Positions 19,031 through 27,654 are shown, counted from the first letter of the stretch. The stretch is 64,000 bases of DNA from Gulosibacter chungangensis (GCF_008831155.1 NZ_WBKB01000005.1:186001-250000), one strand, 5' to 3'. The notes: generated from the sequence alone by a model not told the origin. Numbers and translations are program-made.

Positions 19031-19345
19031 ATGTCGTGGGCGATTTTGATTTTTAGCGGGATGCTCGAAGCCGTCTGGGCGAGCGCACTCGCTGCTTCCA
19101 ACGGCTTCCGTAAACTGTGGCCGACCGTGTTGTTCTTGGCTTCAATGATGCTGAGCATGGTGGGGCTTGCGTACGCGATGACCGACCTGCCGACCGGAAC
19201 CGCCTATGCCGTGTGGGTGGGAATCGGCGCCACGCTGACCGTCGTGTGGTCGATGGTTTCTGGAGCGGAGAAGGCCTCGATTATTCGAGTGGCGCTGTTG
19301 GTATTGCTGATCGGTTCGGTCGCTGGCCTGAAGGCGGTGAGCTAG
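19031..19345 (+). CDS. SMR family guanidinium exporter subunit 1
   Basis: This 104-residue small multidrug resistance protein has four predicted transmembrane helices. The conserved proton/substrate glutamate lies in GMLEAVWASAL (about residue 13), and the second and third helices include PTGTAYAVWVGIGA, typical of the Gdx/SugE branch. Control by a guanidine-III riboswitch immediately upstream supports guanidinium export rather than drug efflux. It is followed directly (TAG then ATG) by a second SMR gene, so a heteromeric pair is likely. Confidence 0.9.
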   Translation: MSWAILIFSGMLEAVWASALAASNGFRKLWPTVLFLASMMLSMVGLAYAMTDLPTGTAYAVWVGIGATLTVVWSMVSGAEKASIIRVALLVLLIGSVAGLKAVS

Positions 19346-19714
19346 ATGCCGTGGCTCGTATTGATTTTGAGCGCGGTGTTCGAAGCCGTCTGGGCGACGG
19401 CACTTGGGCTGTCTAAGGGCTTCAGCCAGCCCGTGCCCACCGTAGTGTTCTTTGTGGCGGTGACCGTGAGCATGCTCGGGCTTGGCTGGGCGGCGAAGTC
19501 GATCCCAATGGGAACTGCCTATGCGGTGTGGACCGGCATCGGCGCCGCACTGACCGTGACCTATGCCATGCTCACCGGTGCTGAGTCAGCCTCACCGCTC
19601 AAAGTGTTGTTTTTGATCGGCATCATCGGCGCGGTAATCGGGCTGAAGCTGGTGCCGACAAAAGAATCGGCAAGCAAACAGCCGAGCGACCCCGTTCGCC
19701 GAGTACGAGCGTAG
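19346..19714 (+). CDS. SMR family guanidinium exporter subunit 2
   Basis: This 122-residue second SMR protein begins on the base after the stop codon of the first. It has the conserved glutamate in AVFEAVWATAL and the Gdx-like motif MGTAYAVWTGIGA, with four helices. The two genes likely form a paired SMR exporter under one riboswitch. The C-terminal tail DPVRRVRA and the stop codon are encoded by the first copy of a 34-base intergenic repeat, so the tail length may vary between strains. Confidence 0.88.
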   Translation: MPWLVLILSAVFEAVWATALGLSKGFSQPVPTVVFFVAVTVSMLGLGWAAKSIPMGTAYAVWTGIGAALTVTYAMLTGAESASPLKVLFLIGIIGAVIGLKLVPTKESASKQPSDPVRRVRA

Positions 19715-19822
19715 TGAGGCTGGGCCCGTTCGCCGAGTACGAGCGTAGTGAGGCTGGGCCCGTTCGCCGAGTACGAGCGTAGCGAGGTATCGAGGCGTCC
19801 GAGCGTTCACGGGCCTCGATAC
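19691..19822. repeat. 34-bp tandem repeats with an inverted-repeat end
   Basis: Two identical 34-base units (19691-19724, 19725-19758) start CCCGTTCGCCGAGTACGAGC. A third copy (from 19759) diverges after the shared part and ends GTATCGAGGC (19787-19796). GCCTCGATAC at 19813-19822 is the exact reverse complement of that end, so a stem-loop is possible. The first copy encodes the end of the second SMR gene. Similar short repeats with GTACGAGC/GCTACGCC cores are known from Microbacteriaceae intergenic DNA (general knowledge). Confidence 0.8.
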
Positions 19823-19823
19823 G

Positions 19824-19910
19824 GCTTCGCCTACTCGGCCAACGATGGCCTGGCTACGCCTACTCGGCCAGCGAGGGCCTTGCTTCGCCTACTCGGCCAG
19901 CGAGGGTGCG
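19824..19910. repeat. Three 29-bp tandem repeats at the 3' end of trhO
   Basis: Units at 19824-19852, 19853-19881 and 19882-19910 share the core CGCCTACTCGGCCAGCGAGG with few changes. They are related to the complementary strand of the neighbouring 34-base repeat (CCGAGTA against TACTCGG). The last unit includes the trhO stop codon and final residues PSLAE, so the repeat has extended into the coding end of the gene. Confidence 0.8.
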
Positions 19911-20794
19911 TGCGCCTGGCAAGCAACACCCTGGTCTGCGCATCCCTCGCAGGTGACGAGGCGCTCGCGGCAGGCCGGGTCGTCACAGTTCTGGAGGCGG
20001 GCAGTGGGCGCTTCACAGCGGTGACAGCGACCGATCACCTTCGGGTTCGGCGCGAAGTCGATGTGTTCCCGGGCGTCGAACACGGTGAGGGAGCCCTCCC
20101 ACAGCCCGTCGTTGCCGAAGCGTTCGCCGTAACGGACGATGCCGCCATCGAGCTGGTAGACCTCGTTGAATCCGCGCTCGATCATGAGCGCGGAGAGCAC
20201 CTCGCACCGGACACCACCGGTGCAGTACGTGACTACCGGCTTGTCTTTGAGATCGTCATACTTACCCGACTCGATCTCAGTGATGAAATCGTGGGTCGTA
20301 TCCGTGTTTGGCACGATCGCGCCCTTGAAGCGACCAACCTCCGCCTCGACCGCATTACGACCGTCGAAGAACACCGCATCCGGTTTTTCTGCGAGGAGTT
20401 CATGTAATTCCTCGGGCTTCAGGTGCTTGCCACCACCAATGACTCCGGCCTCATCTACCTGCAATTGCTCGGGCGCACCGAAGGACACGATTTCATCGCG
20501 TGCCTTGACGCTCAGGCGAGGGAAGTCGAGCGAGTAGCCATCAGCATCCAGACCAGTGCCATCGGACCACTTCATGTCGACGTCCTTGAACGCCGGGTAT
20601 TCGCGAAGGCGCCGAACGTACATTTTGCACGCGTCAATGTCGCCACCCACGGTGCCGTTGATCCCGTGCTTGGACACGATAATGCGCCCGCGCAGCCCGA
20701 GTCGTTCACAGAGGTCGCGCTGCCAGAGCCGAATCGATTCGGGGTCAGACAGCGGTGTGAATACGTAATAAAGCAGGATCTTTGGGACAGCCAT
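19889..20794 (-). CDS. trhO: tRNA uridine(34) hydroxylase, rhodanese domain
   Basis: This 301-residue TrhO/YceA-family protein forms 5-hydroxyuridine at position 34 of certain tRNAs using prephenate-independent chemistry (family knowledge). An N-terminal acylphosphatase-like domain (1-100) with [17 protein letters not shown] precedes a rhodanese domain with active-site loop CTGGVRCE (Cys191). A C-terminal cysteine-rich segment (CHRC, CDDPAC, CEGC, C near residues 255-295) looks metal-binding. The last residues PSLAE come from an intergenic repeat. It is divergent from the DAACS transporter by 31 bases. Confidence 0.9.
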   Translation of the reverse strand: MAVPKILLYYVFTPLSDPESIRLWQRDLCERLGLRGRIIVSKHGINGTVGGDIDACKMYVRRLREYPAFKDVDMKWSDGTGLDADGYSLDFPRLSVKARDEIVSFGAPEQLQVDEAGVIGGGKHLKPEELHELLAEKPDAVFFDGRNAVEAEVGRFKGAIVPNTDTTHDFITEIESGKYDDLKDKPVVTYCTGGVRCEVLSALMIERGFNEVYQLDGGIVRYGERFGNDGLWEGSLTVFDAREHIDFAPNPKVIGRCHRCEAPTARLQNCDDPACRERLVTCEGCADQGVACQAHAPSLAE

Positions 20795-20825
20795 CAGACA
20801 ATTCTAAGGTGGTTAGACTTATGGA

Positions 20826-22091
20826 ATGACAGCGGAAAACATCTCCTACGAGTTGTCGGGAGACACCAAAAAGAAACCCAAGGTTGGCCTACTGCTGCGC
20901 ATCGTCATCGCGATCGTGCTGGCCGTCATTCTTGGGTTCTTCCTGCCGGACTGGATCGCGCGAATCTTCCAGACCTTCAATGGCCTCTTTTCGCAATTCC
21001 TGGGTTTCCTCATTCCGCTGATTATTGTCGGCCTCGTCACACCAGCGATTGGTGAACTCGGCCGGGGCGCGGGTAAGTGGGTGGGCATCACGGCGCTGAT
21101 CGCGTATGTCTCTACCCTATTCGCGGGATTCCTCGCACTGGGCGTCTGCTGGATGCTGTTGCCGCGACTGCTTTCCGGGGTGAACGTCGGTCCGCTCGCG
21201 AACCCGGAAGACAGCAATCTGGCGCCCTATTTCAGCATTGAAATTCCGGCAACCTTCGGGGTCATGACGGCGCTTGTCCTGTCCTTCTGTATCGGCATCG
21301 GTCTGACCTTTATCCGCAAGGGAACGCTGCAGAAAGCGGCCGTTGAATTCCGCACGATCATCGTTCGGATCATCGAAAAGGTCATCATCCCACTGCTGCC
21401 GATTTACATTTTCGGGATGTTCCTGAGTCTCACGATGAATGGCCAGATCTGGACGGTGATCGGCACCTTCGCGAGTGTGATCGTGATCGTGTTCGTACTC
21501 ACGGTAGTGGTGCTGCTGGTTCAGTACCTCATCGCGGGCTGGGCCATGCACCAGAATCCGTTCAAGATGCTCTGGAACATGATGCCCGCGTACATGACTG
21601 CGCTCGGCACGAGCTCCTCAGCTGCGACCATTCCGGTGACCCTGGAATGCACGCTCAAGAACCGCGTGCCAGGGCCCATCGCAGGGTTTGTGGTGCCGTT
21701 GTGTGCCACCATCCACTTGGCCGGTTCGACCCTCAAGATCACCAGCTTCGCGATGGCGATCATGATTATCACCGGTCAAGGAATCGACCTGCTGCCGCTG
21801 ATCGGCTTCGTGTTTATGCTCGGCGTGATCATGATTGCTGCGCCAGGAGTTCCGGGCGGTGCCATCATGGCGGCCGTGGGCATCCTGCAATCCATGCTCG
21901 GCTTCGACGACGTCGCGGTCGGCCTCATGATCGCGAGCTATATCGCGATCGACTCCTTCGGTACTGCCACCAACGTCACCGGTGACGGCGCGATCGCCGC
22001 GATCATGGCGCGCATTACCAAGGGCAAGGAATTCAACGTCAACACCGAAGAAGAAGGCGAAGCGGAGGCTGAGGCGGAGGCGAACGCTTAG
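20826..22091 (+). CDS. Dicarboxylate/amino acid:cation symporter (DAACS family)
   Basis: This 421-residue membrane transporter has about eight hydrophobic segments and the hairpin signature MTALGTSSSAATIPVTLE (about residues 258-275). A later segment GTATNVTGDGAIAA carries the cation and substrate site of the family. Members import glutamate, aspartate, dicarboxylates or serine/threonine with Na+ or H+; the substrate here is not determined. The C-terminus is a short acidic alanine/glutamate tail (EEEGEAEAEAEANA) coded by GAGGC-type repeats, presumably cytoplasmic. Confidence 0.9.
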   Translation: MTAENISYELSGDTKKKPKVGLLLRIVIAIVLAVILGFFLPDWIARIFQTFNGLFSQFLGFLIPLIIVGLVTPAIGELGRGAGKWVGITALIAYVSTLFAGFLALGVCWMLLPRLLSGVNVGPLANPEDSNLAPYFSIEIPATFGVMTALVLSFCIGIGLTFIRKGTLQKAAVEFRTIIVRIIEKVIIPLLPIYIFGMFLSLTMNGQIWTVIGTFASVIVIVFVLTVVVLLVQYLIAGWAMHQNPFKMLWNMMPAYMTALGTSSSAATIPVTLECTLKNRVPGPIAGFVVPLCATIHLAGSTLKITSFAMAIMIITGQGIDLLPLIGFVFMLGVIMIAAPGVPGGAIMAAVGILQSMLGFDDVAVGLMIASYIAIDSFGTATNVTGDGAIAAIMARITKGKEFNVNTEEEGEAEAEAEANA

Positions 22092-22120
22092 CTGAACTTC
22101 AACAGGGTAGACAGCGATAT

Positions 22121-22153
22121 GGGTGGGCGCGCGATTCGGTCGTGCGCCCACCC
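22121..22153. terminator. Bidirectional terminator hairpin after DAACS gene
   Basis: GGGTGGGCGC (22121-22130) pairs with GCGCCCACCC (22144-22153) around a 13-base loop. It sits between two convergent genes. The following sequence is CTGCTGCTTAA rather than a clean U-run, so the termination strength is uncertain. Confidence 0.6.
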
Positions 22154-22159
22154 TGCTGC

Positions 22160-23110
22160 TTAAGAGAGGGCATGCTCCAACATGCTCATGGCCTCTCTCA
22201 ATCTGGTGACTGCAAGATCGAGTCCTTCTTCCGGTGCATAGGCCACATCTTCATGCTCGATACTAAGCACGCCGTCATAGCCTGAAGTGCGCAGCGCCGC
22301 GCAGAATTCACCCCAGAACTCGAGACCACGGGGATGCCCTTCACCGAGCGTGACGTAGTTCCAAGCCCGTTCCTCACGACGATCGAAGAAGTTCGTTTCG
22401 AGGAGTGAACGAGTTGCTGACAGCGGCTCAATCTTCGTGTCCTTTGCATGGACATGATGAATGGCGCCCTTGAGCGCTTTGACGGATTCGATGGGCTCGG
22501 CGCCCATCCACATAAGGTGGCTGGGGTCAAAGTTGGCGCCAACAGTGTCGCCGGCCAGCTCCCGCAGGCGAAGCAATGTCGGCACGTTGTAGACGAGTTG
22601 ATCGGCGTGCATTTCCACGGCAATGCGGGTGACGCCATGGTCGTTTGCGAAGGGGACTAGTGCTTGCCAGTACTCGGCGGCGGCCTGCCATTGCTTCTCC
22701 AGATTGTGACCGTTTTCTGGGGGCCAGCAAGTGGTGATCCAGGGAGCCACTTGATCACCGGGGTTGACGGCCGGAAGGCCTGACATCATCACGATCTTGG
22801 AGACCCCGAGCTGTTCGGCGAGCAGAATGGTTTTCCGCACCACACGATCCTGGTCTGGGCCGGAAGCTGGATGCAGCACGTTACCGCTTGCGTTGAGGGC
22901 TTCAATGTGCAGTCCACGCTGTTCGATCTGGGCGCGCAGTGAAGCGATTTGGGCCGGGTCATTCACGACGGCGTCGAGATCAATGTGGGGTGCTGAGGAC
23001 CAGTTGCCCGTGGCGATTTCAACCTGCGTCAAACCGAGCTTGCTGACCAGGTCGAGTGCCTGGGGGAATGGGAGATGGCCGAGGCCGTCTGTAAGAAAGC
23101 CAATCTGCAT
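22160..23110 (-). CDS. Sugar phosphate isomerase/epimerase (TIM barrel, AP2Ec family)
   Basis: This 316-residue xylose isomerase-like TIM-barrel protein is of the IolE/IolH/TIM-epimerase type. Family-like features include VEIATGNW, EALNASGN, VTRIAVEMHADQLVYN, GANFDPSHLMWMGAEP and LSIEHEDVAYAPEEG, which carry the metal-binding Glu/Asp/His/Glu set. Members isomerise or epimerise sugars and inositol-like polyols; the substrate here is unknown. ATG 23110 has GATGAGG eight bases upstream. A TAGAGCGCTCTA operator overlies its promoter. It is part of a probable polyol/sugar catabolic regulon. Confidence 0.82.
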   Translation of the reverse strand: MQIGFLTDGLGHLPFPQALDLVSKLGLTQVEIATGNWSSAPHIDLDAVVNDPAQIASLRAQIEQRGLHIEALNASGNVLHPASGPDQDRVVRKTILLAEQLGVSKIVMMSGLPAVNPGDQVAPWITTCWPPENGHNLEKQWQAAAEYWQALVPFANDHGVTRIAVEMHADQLVYNVPTLLRLRELAGDTVGANFDPSHLMWMGAEPIESVKALKGAIHHVHAKDTKIEPLSATRSLLETNFFDRREERAWNYVTLGEGHPRGLEFWGEFCAALRTSGYDGVLSIEHEDVAYAPEEGLDLAVTRLREAMSMLEHALS

Positions 23111-23138
23111 GTGTTTTGCCTCATCTTCGAGAATTAAC

Positions 23139-23178
23139 TTGACACACATAGCGTAGAGCGCTCTACACTTTCGATCAA
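23139..23178. promoter_or_regulatory. Overlapping divergent promoters around operator 1
   Basis: On the plus strand TTGACA (23139-23144) and TCTACA (23162-23167) are 17 bases apart and would drive the Gfo/Idh gene. On the minus strand TTGATC (23178-23173) and TACGCT (23155-23150) are 17 bases apart and would drive the isomerase gene. The 14-bp palindrome lies inside both promoters, so a repressor there would block both. Confidence 0.6.
23153..23166. promoter_or_regulatory. LacI-family operator candidate 1 (perfect palindrome)
   Basis: GTAGAGCGCTCTAC is a 14-base perfect inverted repeat between the divergent isomerase and Gfo/Idh genes. It shares TAGAGCGCnCTA with sites at 27551 and 27694. 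A CG or GC centre with flanking AT-rich arms is typical of LacI-family operators, and two LacI paralogues are encoded nearby, at 24.5 and 31.4 kb. Confidence 0.7.
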
Positions 23179-23239
23179 CCCCGAAATGCTCGACGAAGCA
23201 GAGTTGAGGAATTAACGGGTATGACTTCAGGAGATTTCA

Positions 23240-24412
23240 ATGACGAAAGAATTTCGCGTCGCCCTTGTCGGGGCAGGATATGCGGGTCAAGCCCACGCCT
23301 TTGGTTACCGAAATGCACAGATGGCCGACAACCTGAGCGGACTGCGTGTAGTCCTTGACACCGTTGTGGACCCAAACGTAGAACTCGCCACGCAAGTTGC
23401 GGAGCGGTACGGGTTTGAACGCACCGCAGCGGATATCGATGAAGTGCTCAAGAACCCCGCAATTGACGCCGTCAGCGTGGCGCTACCGAACTTCGTCTAC
23501 CGAGAAGTCCTCGCGAAAGCACTGCGTGCCGGAAAGCACGTTTTCGCGGAGAAACCACTTGGTACGTCCGCGGCGGAAGCCAAAGAACTTGCGGAGATCG
23601 CTGCCGAGAGTGACCGAGTGGCGGCCGTTGGCTTTTCCTTCCGCAGGGTGCCAGCCGTTGCTGCAGCTCGACAGGCCGTCCAGCAAGGAAAGATTGGCGC
23701 CGCGTATTTCGCTCGCGGGTTCTATTACGCGGACTACGCACTTGACCCGAAGTCACCTAGAACCTGGCGATTTAGCCAAGAGAAATCTGGCGGGGGTGCA
23801 CTGATTGATATCGGTGCGCACGTAATTGACCTGATGGTTCATTTACTTGGCCCTGTCAAGGCTGTCCTGTCGTCATCCCTCACCACGCTGATCTCGGAAC
23901 GGCCGTTGCCTGCCGGTGGGATCGGACATCAAGCCAAAGCTTCCGAGACAGAGACTGCTCCTGTTACCAACGACGACGTCGCGCTGCTTACGCTCGAATT
24001 TGAGTCGGGTGCGGTAGCGAGTGTCCAGCTCAGTCGTGTCTCCGCAGGGACGCCGAACCAGCTCGGTTTTGAGGTATTCGGCTCGGACGGCCATGTGAGC
24101 TTTGACTCCACGAAGTCGGATGAATATTCGATTTTTGAGTTAGGGAAGTCTGCCGCTGGCGCAGACGGGCCTCAACGTGTGATTTCTGGTCCGGATATGC
24201 CCTACTACGCAGATGTGTCACCCATGCGTGCCCGTGGGACAGGAACGGGATACGGGGAAGCATTTATCGCTGAAATCCAGGAGTTTATTGCAGCCGCAGT
24301 CAACGAAGAGGCCATCGAAACGACCTTCGCGGCTACGGTGCATCCTATGCTGGTGATCCAAGCCGCACTAGACAGTGCGCAGTCGCAGAAACCGGTCGAG
24401 ATTCGCGCCTAG
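23240..24412 (+). CDS. Gfo/Idh/MocA family oxidoreductase
   Basis: This 390-residue NAD(P)-dependent oxidoreductase acts on sugars or inositols. The Rossmann motif GAGYAGQAH is at the N-terminus. The family lysine motif AEKPLGTSAAEAKEL lies near residue 97. The C-terminal domain has HVIDLMVHLLG with the conserved histidine. ATG 23240 is preceded by AGGAGA. It is divergent from the isomerase, and the operator palindrome lies in its promoter. Substrate unknown. Confidence 0.88.
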   Translation: MTKEFRVALVGAGYAGQAHAFGYRNAQMADNLSGLRVVLDTVVDPNVELATQVAERYGFERTAADIDEVLKNPAIDAVSVALPNFVYREVLAKALRAGKHVFAEKPLGTSAAEAKELAEIAAESDRVAAVGFSFRRVPAVAAARQAVQQGKIGAAYFARGFYYADYALDPKSPRTWRFSQEKSGGGALIDIGAHVIDLMVHLLGPVKAVLSSSLTTLISERPLPAGGIGHQAKASETETAPVTNDDVALLTLEFESGAVASVQLSRVSAGTPNQLGFEVFGSDGHVSFDSTKSDEYSIFELGKSAAGADGPQRVISGPDMPYYADVSPMRARGTGTGYGEAFIAEIQEFIAAAVNEEAIETTFAATVHPMLVIQAALDSAQSQKPVEIRA

Positions 24413-24451
24413 AGCGATTATTCGAATTCGAGATTCGTGAGATGAGGATGC

Positions 24452-25492
24452 ATGAAAGACCAGCGGCGAGACGAAGGTAAGGGCTTCACCAACGTCAGCA
24501 CGCAACGACCCACAATGGAGGACGTTGCCGCCGCTTCCGGCTATTCCCGAGCCCTCGTATCAAGGGCGTTTCGGGGTAAGCCGGGAGTGAGTTCAGCCGC
24601 CAAGATCGCGATATTTTCGGCGGCTGACTCACTCGGATATCGGCACAATCTCATTGCCTCAAGACTGGCATCACAGTCAACAAACTCAGTCGGGCTGTTC
24701 ATGCTCGATATCTATAACGAACTCTTCGCTGATATCTACTCGGGGCTTCGAGAGAGAGTCCAAGAACAAGCAATCGAGGTCATTCTCGCAGTCGGCACAC
24801 CCGACGGCGAGAATGACCTCAAACGCATCGAAAACCTTCTGAATATGCGTGTGGACGTTGCGGTGGTGGCGGGAACACTGCTCCCCGACGAGGTGCTCCA
24901 GAGACTTTCAAAATCTGTTCCATTAATTTCCGTTACCCGGTTAGTTCCCGGAATCTCATCAGTTGCTACTGACGACGGTGTCGGTGGTCGGCTTGCTGCG
25001 GAACACCTATTGAAATTGGGTCATCGTCACATCAGCCTTCTGGCGCCCGCGTTTGAAACAGTTTACGGAGAGCGCGAGCGCGCCTTTGCGGATTCGATGC
25101 TTGGGGCCGGTCTAAAACCTCAAGTGGTTCGAAGCAAACTTACTCAGGACGATGCACATGTGCAGGCGCGAGAGTTGCTCAGTAGTGTGAACCGGCCGAC
25201 GGCAATCATCACGCACAACGATGTGATGGCTCTCGGCGTGCTTGAGGCCGCAATCGACCTTGGTTTGTCCGTACCGAACGATCTCTCAATTGTGGGTTAT
25301 GACGATACTCGGGTGGCCAGGCACCCGCGCGTGAATCTGACCTCAGTAGGTCAGCAATCACATCAGCTTGGCGAACTTGCCGCCTCATTCGCGTTGGATG
25401 ATGAAGTCCGTGCAGGTGCAGTCGCAAGACACCGCCTGCTCAACCCACGACTCGAAGTGCGAGGGTCAAGCGGGCCAGCCCCAACGGTGTAG
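24452..25492 (+). CDS. LacI family transcriptional regulator, paralogue 1
   Basis: This 346-residue LacI-family repressor has an N-terminal HTH (TMEDVAAASGYSRALVSRAFRG) and the hinge helix region SRLASQSTNSVG. The C-terminal PBP1-like effector domain has PTAIITHNDVMALGVLEA and DLSIVGYDDTRVARHP. It is closely similar to the regulator at 31.4 kb in the effector domain, so the two are paralogues. It probably binds the TAGAGCGC operators in this cluster (inference). It starts 39 bases after the Gfo/Idh gene, with GATGAGGATGC before ATG, and may be cotranscribed. Confidence 0.9.
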   Translation: MKDQRRDEGKGFTNVSTQRPTMEDVAAASGYSRALVSRAFRGKPGVSSAAKIAIFSAADSLGYRHNLIASRLASQSTNSVGLFMLDIYNELFADIYSGLRERVQEQAIEVILAVGTPDGENDLKRIENLLNMRVDVAVVAGTLLPDEVLQRLSKSVPLISVTRLVPGISSVATDDGVGGRLAAEHLLKLGHRHISLLAPAFETVYGERERAFADSMLGAGLKPQVVRSKLTQDDAHVQARELLSSVNRPTAIITHNDVMALGVLEAAIDLGLSVPNDLSIVGYDDTRVARHPRVNLTSVGQQSHQLGELAASFALDDEVRAGAVARHRLLNPRLEVRGSSGPAPTV

Positions 25493-25500
25493 TTACCGTG

Positions 25501-25523
25501 TGGCCATGCGTTGCGCATGGCCA
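25501..25523. terminator. Bidirectional hairpin between lacI-1 and adh
   Basis: TGGCCATGCG (25501-25510) pairs perfectly with CGCATGGCCA (25514-25523) around a 3-base loop. It lies between the convergent regulator and dehydrogenase genes. The surroundings have no clear U-tract. Confidence 0.6.
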
Positions 25524-25543
25524 GGGGCCGGCCCGGAAATGCA

Positions 25544-26572
25544 CTAGACGGTGTCTTGCTCTCCGTCATGACTGGCGCGAATGAGCAACTTCACAACGTC
25601 AGGAGAAGATTTCATCTTGGCAAATGCATCCAGCCCTTCATCAAGCGAAACGATCCCCGAGATAAGAGGCCGCGCGTCGATCTTGCCGCTTGCGAGGAGG
25701 CTGATTGCTTCTGCGAATTCGTGGGTGTAAATGAATGACCCCATCAACGACACCTCCTTGTGAAGCAGATCGGCGGCGGCAAATTGCGGGGGTCGGCGTG
25801 AGAAACCAGACACTGTCACGACACCTCGCTTGCGTACGATTCGGATTGCAATCCCAACGAGCTCGGCTACGCCAGAGCATTCAAAGACGTAGTCAGGCTG
25901 ACCTGCTTGGTCGAAATGATCAACGGTGTCCACCGCATTGGGGTCGATCACATACTGTGCCCCCTGCTGCAGCGCGTACTTCCGTCGGGTGGGAGAGGGC
26001 TCCACGACGGTGATTTCGGAAGCTCCGGCAGCGGCGAGGAGGGTGGTGACCAATAAGCCAATTGGCCCAGCCCCGAGCACCACCGCGGTTTGACCGATTG
26101 CAAATCCCGACCGGCGCACAGCATGCAACGCGACCGCAAGCGGTTCAACTAGCGCAGCCGTCGCAAAGTCGACCGAATCTGGAAGCTTGTGCGTTGAACC
26201 CGTCTTGGCCGTGGTGAACGAAGCAAGACCGCCATCGCGAACGAGTCCGGTGGCGGTCTTCCAAACTCCCGCACAAAGATTGGTCAGTCCTCGACGACAT
26301 TCCTCGCATTCTCCGCAGACCTGGGCGTTGGGGTGCACCACCACGCGATCACCCACGGCGAATCCTGTCGCTCCGGGACCAAGGTCAACCACTGTTGCTG
26401 AGAACTCGTGCCCCATGATCGTTCCCGGGTGGAAATCAGGCTCGCCAGCATGAATGTCGCTGCCGCAGATTCCACAGTATTCGACTTTGAGGAGAAGCTC
26501 ATTCTGACCGGCAACTGGTACCGGACGCTCTTCGAGCCGTGGTCCTGAGGGGTGAAAGACGATTGCTTTCAT
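25544..26572 (-). CDS. Zinc-dependent alcohol/polyol dehydrogenase (MDR family)
   Basis: This 342-residue medium-chain dehydrogenase/reductase, similar to sorbitol, galactitol-phosphate and threonine dehydrogenases, oxidises an alcohol with NAD(P)+. The catalytic zinc motif GICGSDIHAGEPDFHPG and GHEFSATV are present, as are four structural-zinc cysteines in CGECEECRRGLTNLC. A nucleotide-binding GAGPIGLL near residue 175 follows. ATG 26572 overlaps the stop codon of the aldo/keto reductase by four bases (ATGA); a longer start at 26599 is less likely. It is the second gene of the AKR-ADH operon under operator 2. Confidence 0.88.
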   Translation of the reverse strand: MKAIVFHPSGPRLEERPVPVAGQNELLLKVEYCGICGSDIHAGEPDFHPGTIMGHEFSATVVDLGPGATGFAVGDRVVVHPNAQVCGECEECRRGLTNLCAGVWKTATGLVRDGGLASFTTAKTGSTHKLPDSVDFATAALVEPLAVALHAVRRSGFAIGQTAVVLGAGPIGLLVTTLLAAAGASEITVVEPSPTRRKYALQQGAQYVIDPNAVDTVDHFDQAGQPDYVFECSGVAELVGIAIRIVRKRGVVTVSGFSRRPPQFAAADLLHKEVSLMGSFIYTHEFAEAISLLASGKIDARPLISGIVSLDEGLDAFAKMKSSPDVVKLLIRASHDGEQDTV

Positions 26573-27504
26573 CGATTTTCTTCCTTTCCAATTGGCCAAG
26601 GCCGGTCTTTCGGGTCGGGCCGCTGTGCCAGGAGTTGTTCCAAGAGCGGCTCATTGATCGGTGTCGATGCGGCTTGGATCGCCTGTCGAAGGTGATTGAT
26701 TTTCGCCGTTCCCACGACGGTCGTCGCTGCCTTAGTGCGCTGAATCGCATATTGGTTTGCAATGAAAGCAATGTTTTCACCCGCTGCTTGAGCAATCTCA
26801 ATCATCCGTGCGGCTGCATGTCGCACGGCTGTCGGTGCGGGATGGTCAAACGGAAGTTGCGTTCCTCCCGGGGTGAGTAAGCCCAACGACACCGCAGCAG
26901 CATTCATTAGACCAACCTGGCGTTCAGCTGCGATCGGGGCCAGCAAGGTGCTGAGTGAATCATCAAGGAGGGTGTCTTTGGCGTAGGTGAGGATTGCATC
27001 CACGTCAGTTTGTTCGATGACTCGGCGCATGGTGTGAATCGGGTAACCGGTCATGCCAATGAATCGACATTTTCCTTCATCTCGAAGCGTGTGCAGCATG
27101 CTGAGTGAGTCTTCAAAAATCCAATCGAGATTCGAGAACTCAATGTCATGCAGATGCAAGATGTCTACATAGTCGGTGTTCAGTAGACGAAGGCTCTGCT
27201 CGAGGCTCTGCCGGATTCGTTCGGGGCTGAAATCAAAGTCGTCGACTCCGTATCGACCCGCTTTTGTGGCAATGGTGATGCGCTCACGCTTGTGCGGTGT
27301 GAGCCATCTTCCGAGCCGCTCTTCGGCGAGACCGTAGTACGGGGATGTGTCGAGCAGGTTGATTCCGGAATCGAAGGCCTCGTCGAGGACCTTCGTTACT
27401 TCGTGCTCGTCAACATCGCCGAAGACGCCGCCCAGCGGTGCCGTGCCGAAAGCCACTGACGATACCTTGATGCCGGTTTTTGACAACAGTCTGTAGTCCA
27501 ACAA
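26569..27504 (-). CDS. Aldo/keto reductase (aldose 1-dehydrogenase-like)
   Basis: This 311-residue AKR-family TIM-barrel oxidoreductase includes LLDTSPYYGLAEERLGRWL with the catalytic Asp/Tyr pair. The lysine is in ITIATKAGRYG, and the histidine region is YVDILHLHDIE. The N-terminal RLLSKTGIKVSSVAFGTAPLGG is typical of L-fucose, D-threo-aldose and L-galactose dehydrogenase-like members, which oxidise an aldose to a lactone. The substrate is not proven. It is the first gene of a two-gene operon with the ADH, and a TAGAGCGCGCTA operator lies in its promoter. Confidence 0.85.
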   Translation of the reverse strand: MLDYRLLSKTGIKVSSVAFGTAPLGGVFGDVDEHEVTKVLDEAFDSGINLLDTSPYYGLAEERLGRWLTPHKRERITIATKAGRYGVDDFDFSPERIRQSLEQSLRLLNTDYVDILHLHDIEFSNLDWIFEDSLSMLHTLRDEGKCRFIGMTGYPIHTMRRVIEQTDVDAILTYAKDTLLDDSLSTLLAPIAAERQVGLMNAAAVSLGLLTPGGTQLPFDHPAPTAVRHAAARMIEIAQAAGENIAFIANQYAIQRTKAATTVVGTAKINHLRQAIQAASTPINEPLLEQLLAQRPDPKDRPWPIGKEENR

Positions 27505-27546
27505 AAGCTCCTTTGCTCAGGGGTAAAGCTGCATGGATGTGTTGCT

Positions 27547-27575
27547 AGTTTAGAGCGCGCTAGAGCGTGTTTCCA
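27547..27575 (-). promoter_or_regulatory. Predicted promoter of the AKR-ADH operon
   Basis: On the minus strand TGGAAA (27575-27570) and TAAACT (27552-27547) are separated by 17 bases. The spacer contains operator 2, so a bound repressor would overlap the polymerase site. Confidence 0.55.
27551..27562. promoter_or_regulatory. LacI-family operator candidate 2
   Basis: TAGAGCGCGCTA matches operators 1 and 3 at 11 or 12 positions. It is immediately followed by a second half-site TAGAGCG (27561-27567). It sits inside the predicted promoter spacer of the AKR-ADH operon. Confidence 0.65.
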
Positions 27576-27654
27576 GTCTTTTTGAGAACGTGAAGTGAAA
27601 TTTCCTCGCGGGGCTTCAGGAGAATTCCTTGAAATTGAGCCAATGTATGGGGTC

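Noticed and set aside
24413-24451. TAGAGCG half-site and TCGAATTCGA palindrome before lacI-1
   Set aside because: The half-site overlaps the stop codon of the upstream gene and matches only 7 bases of the operator; too weak to call a fourth operator.
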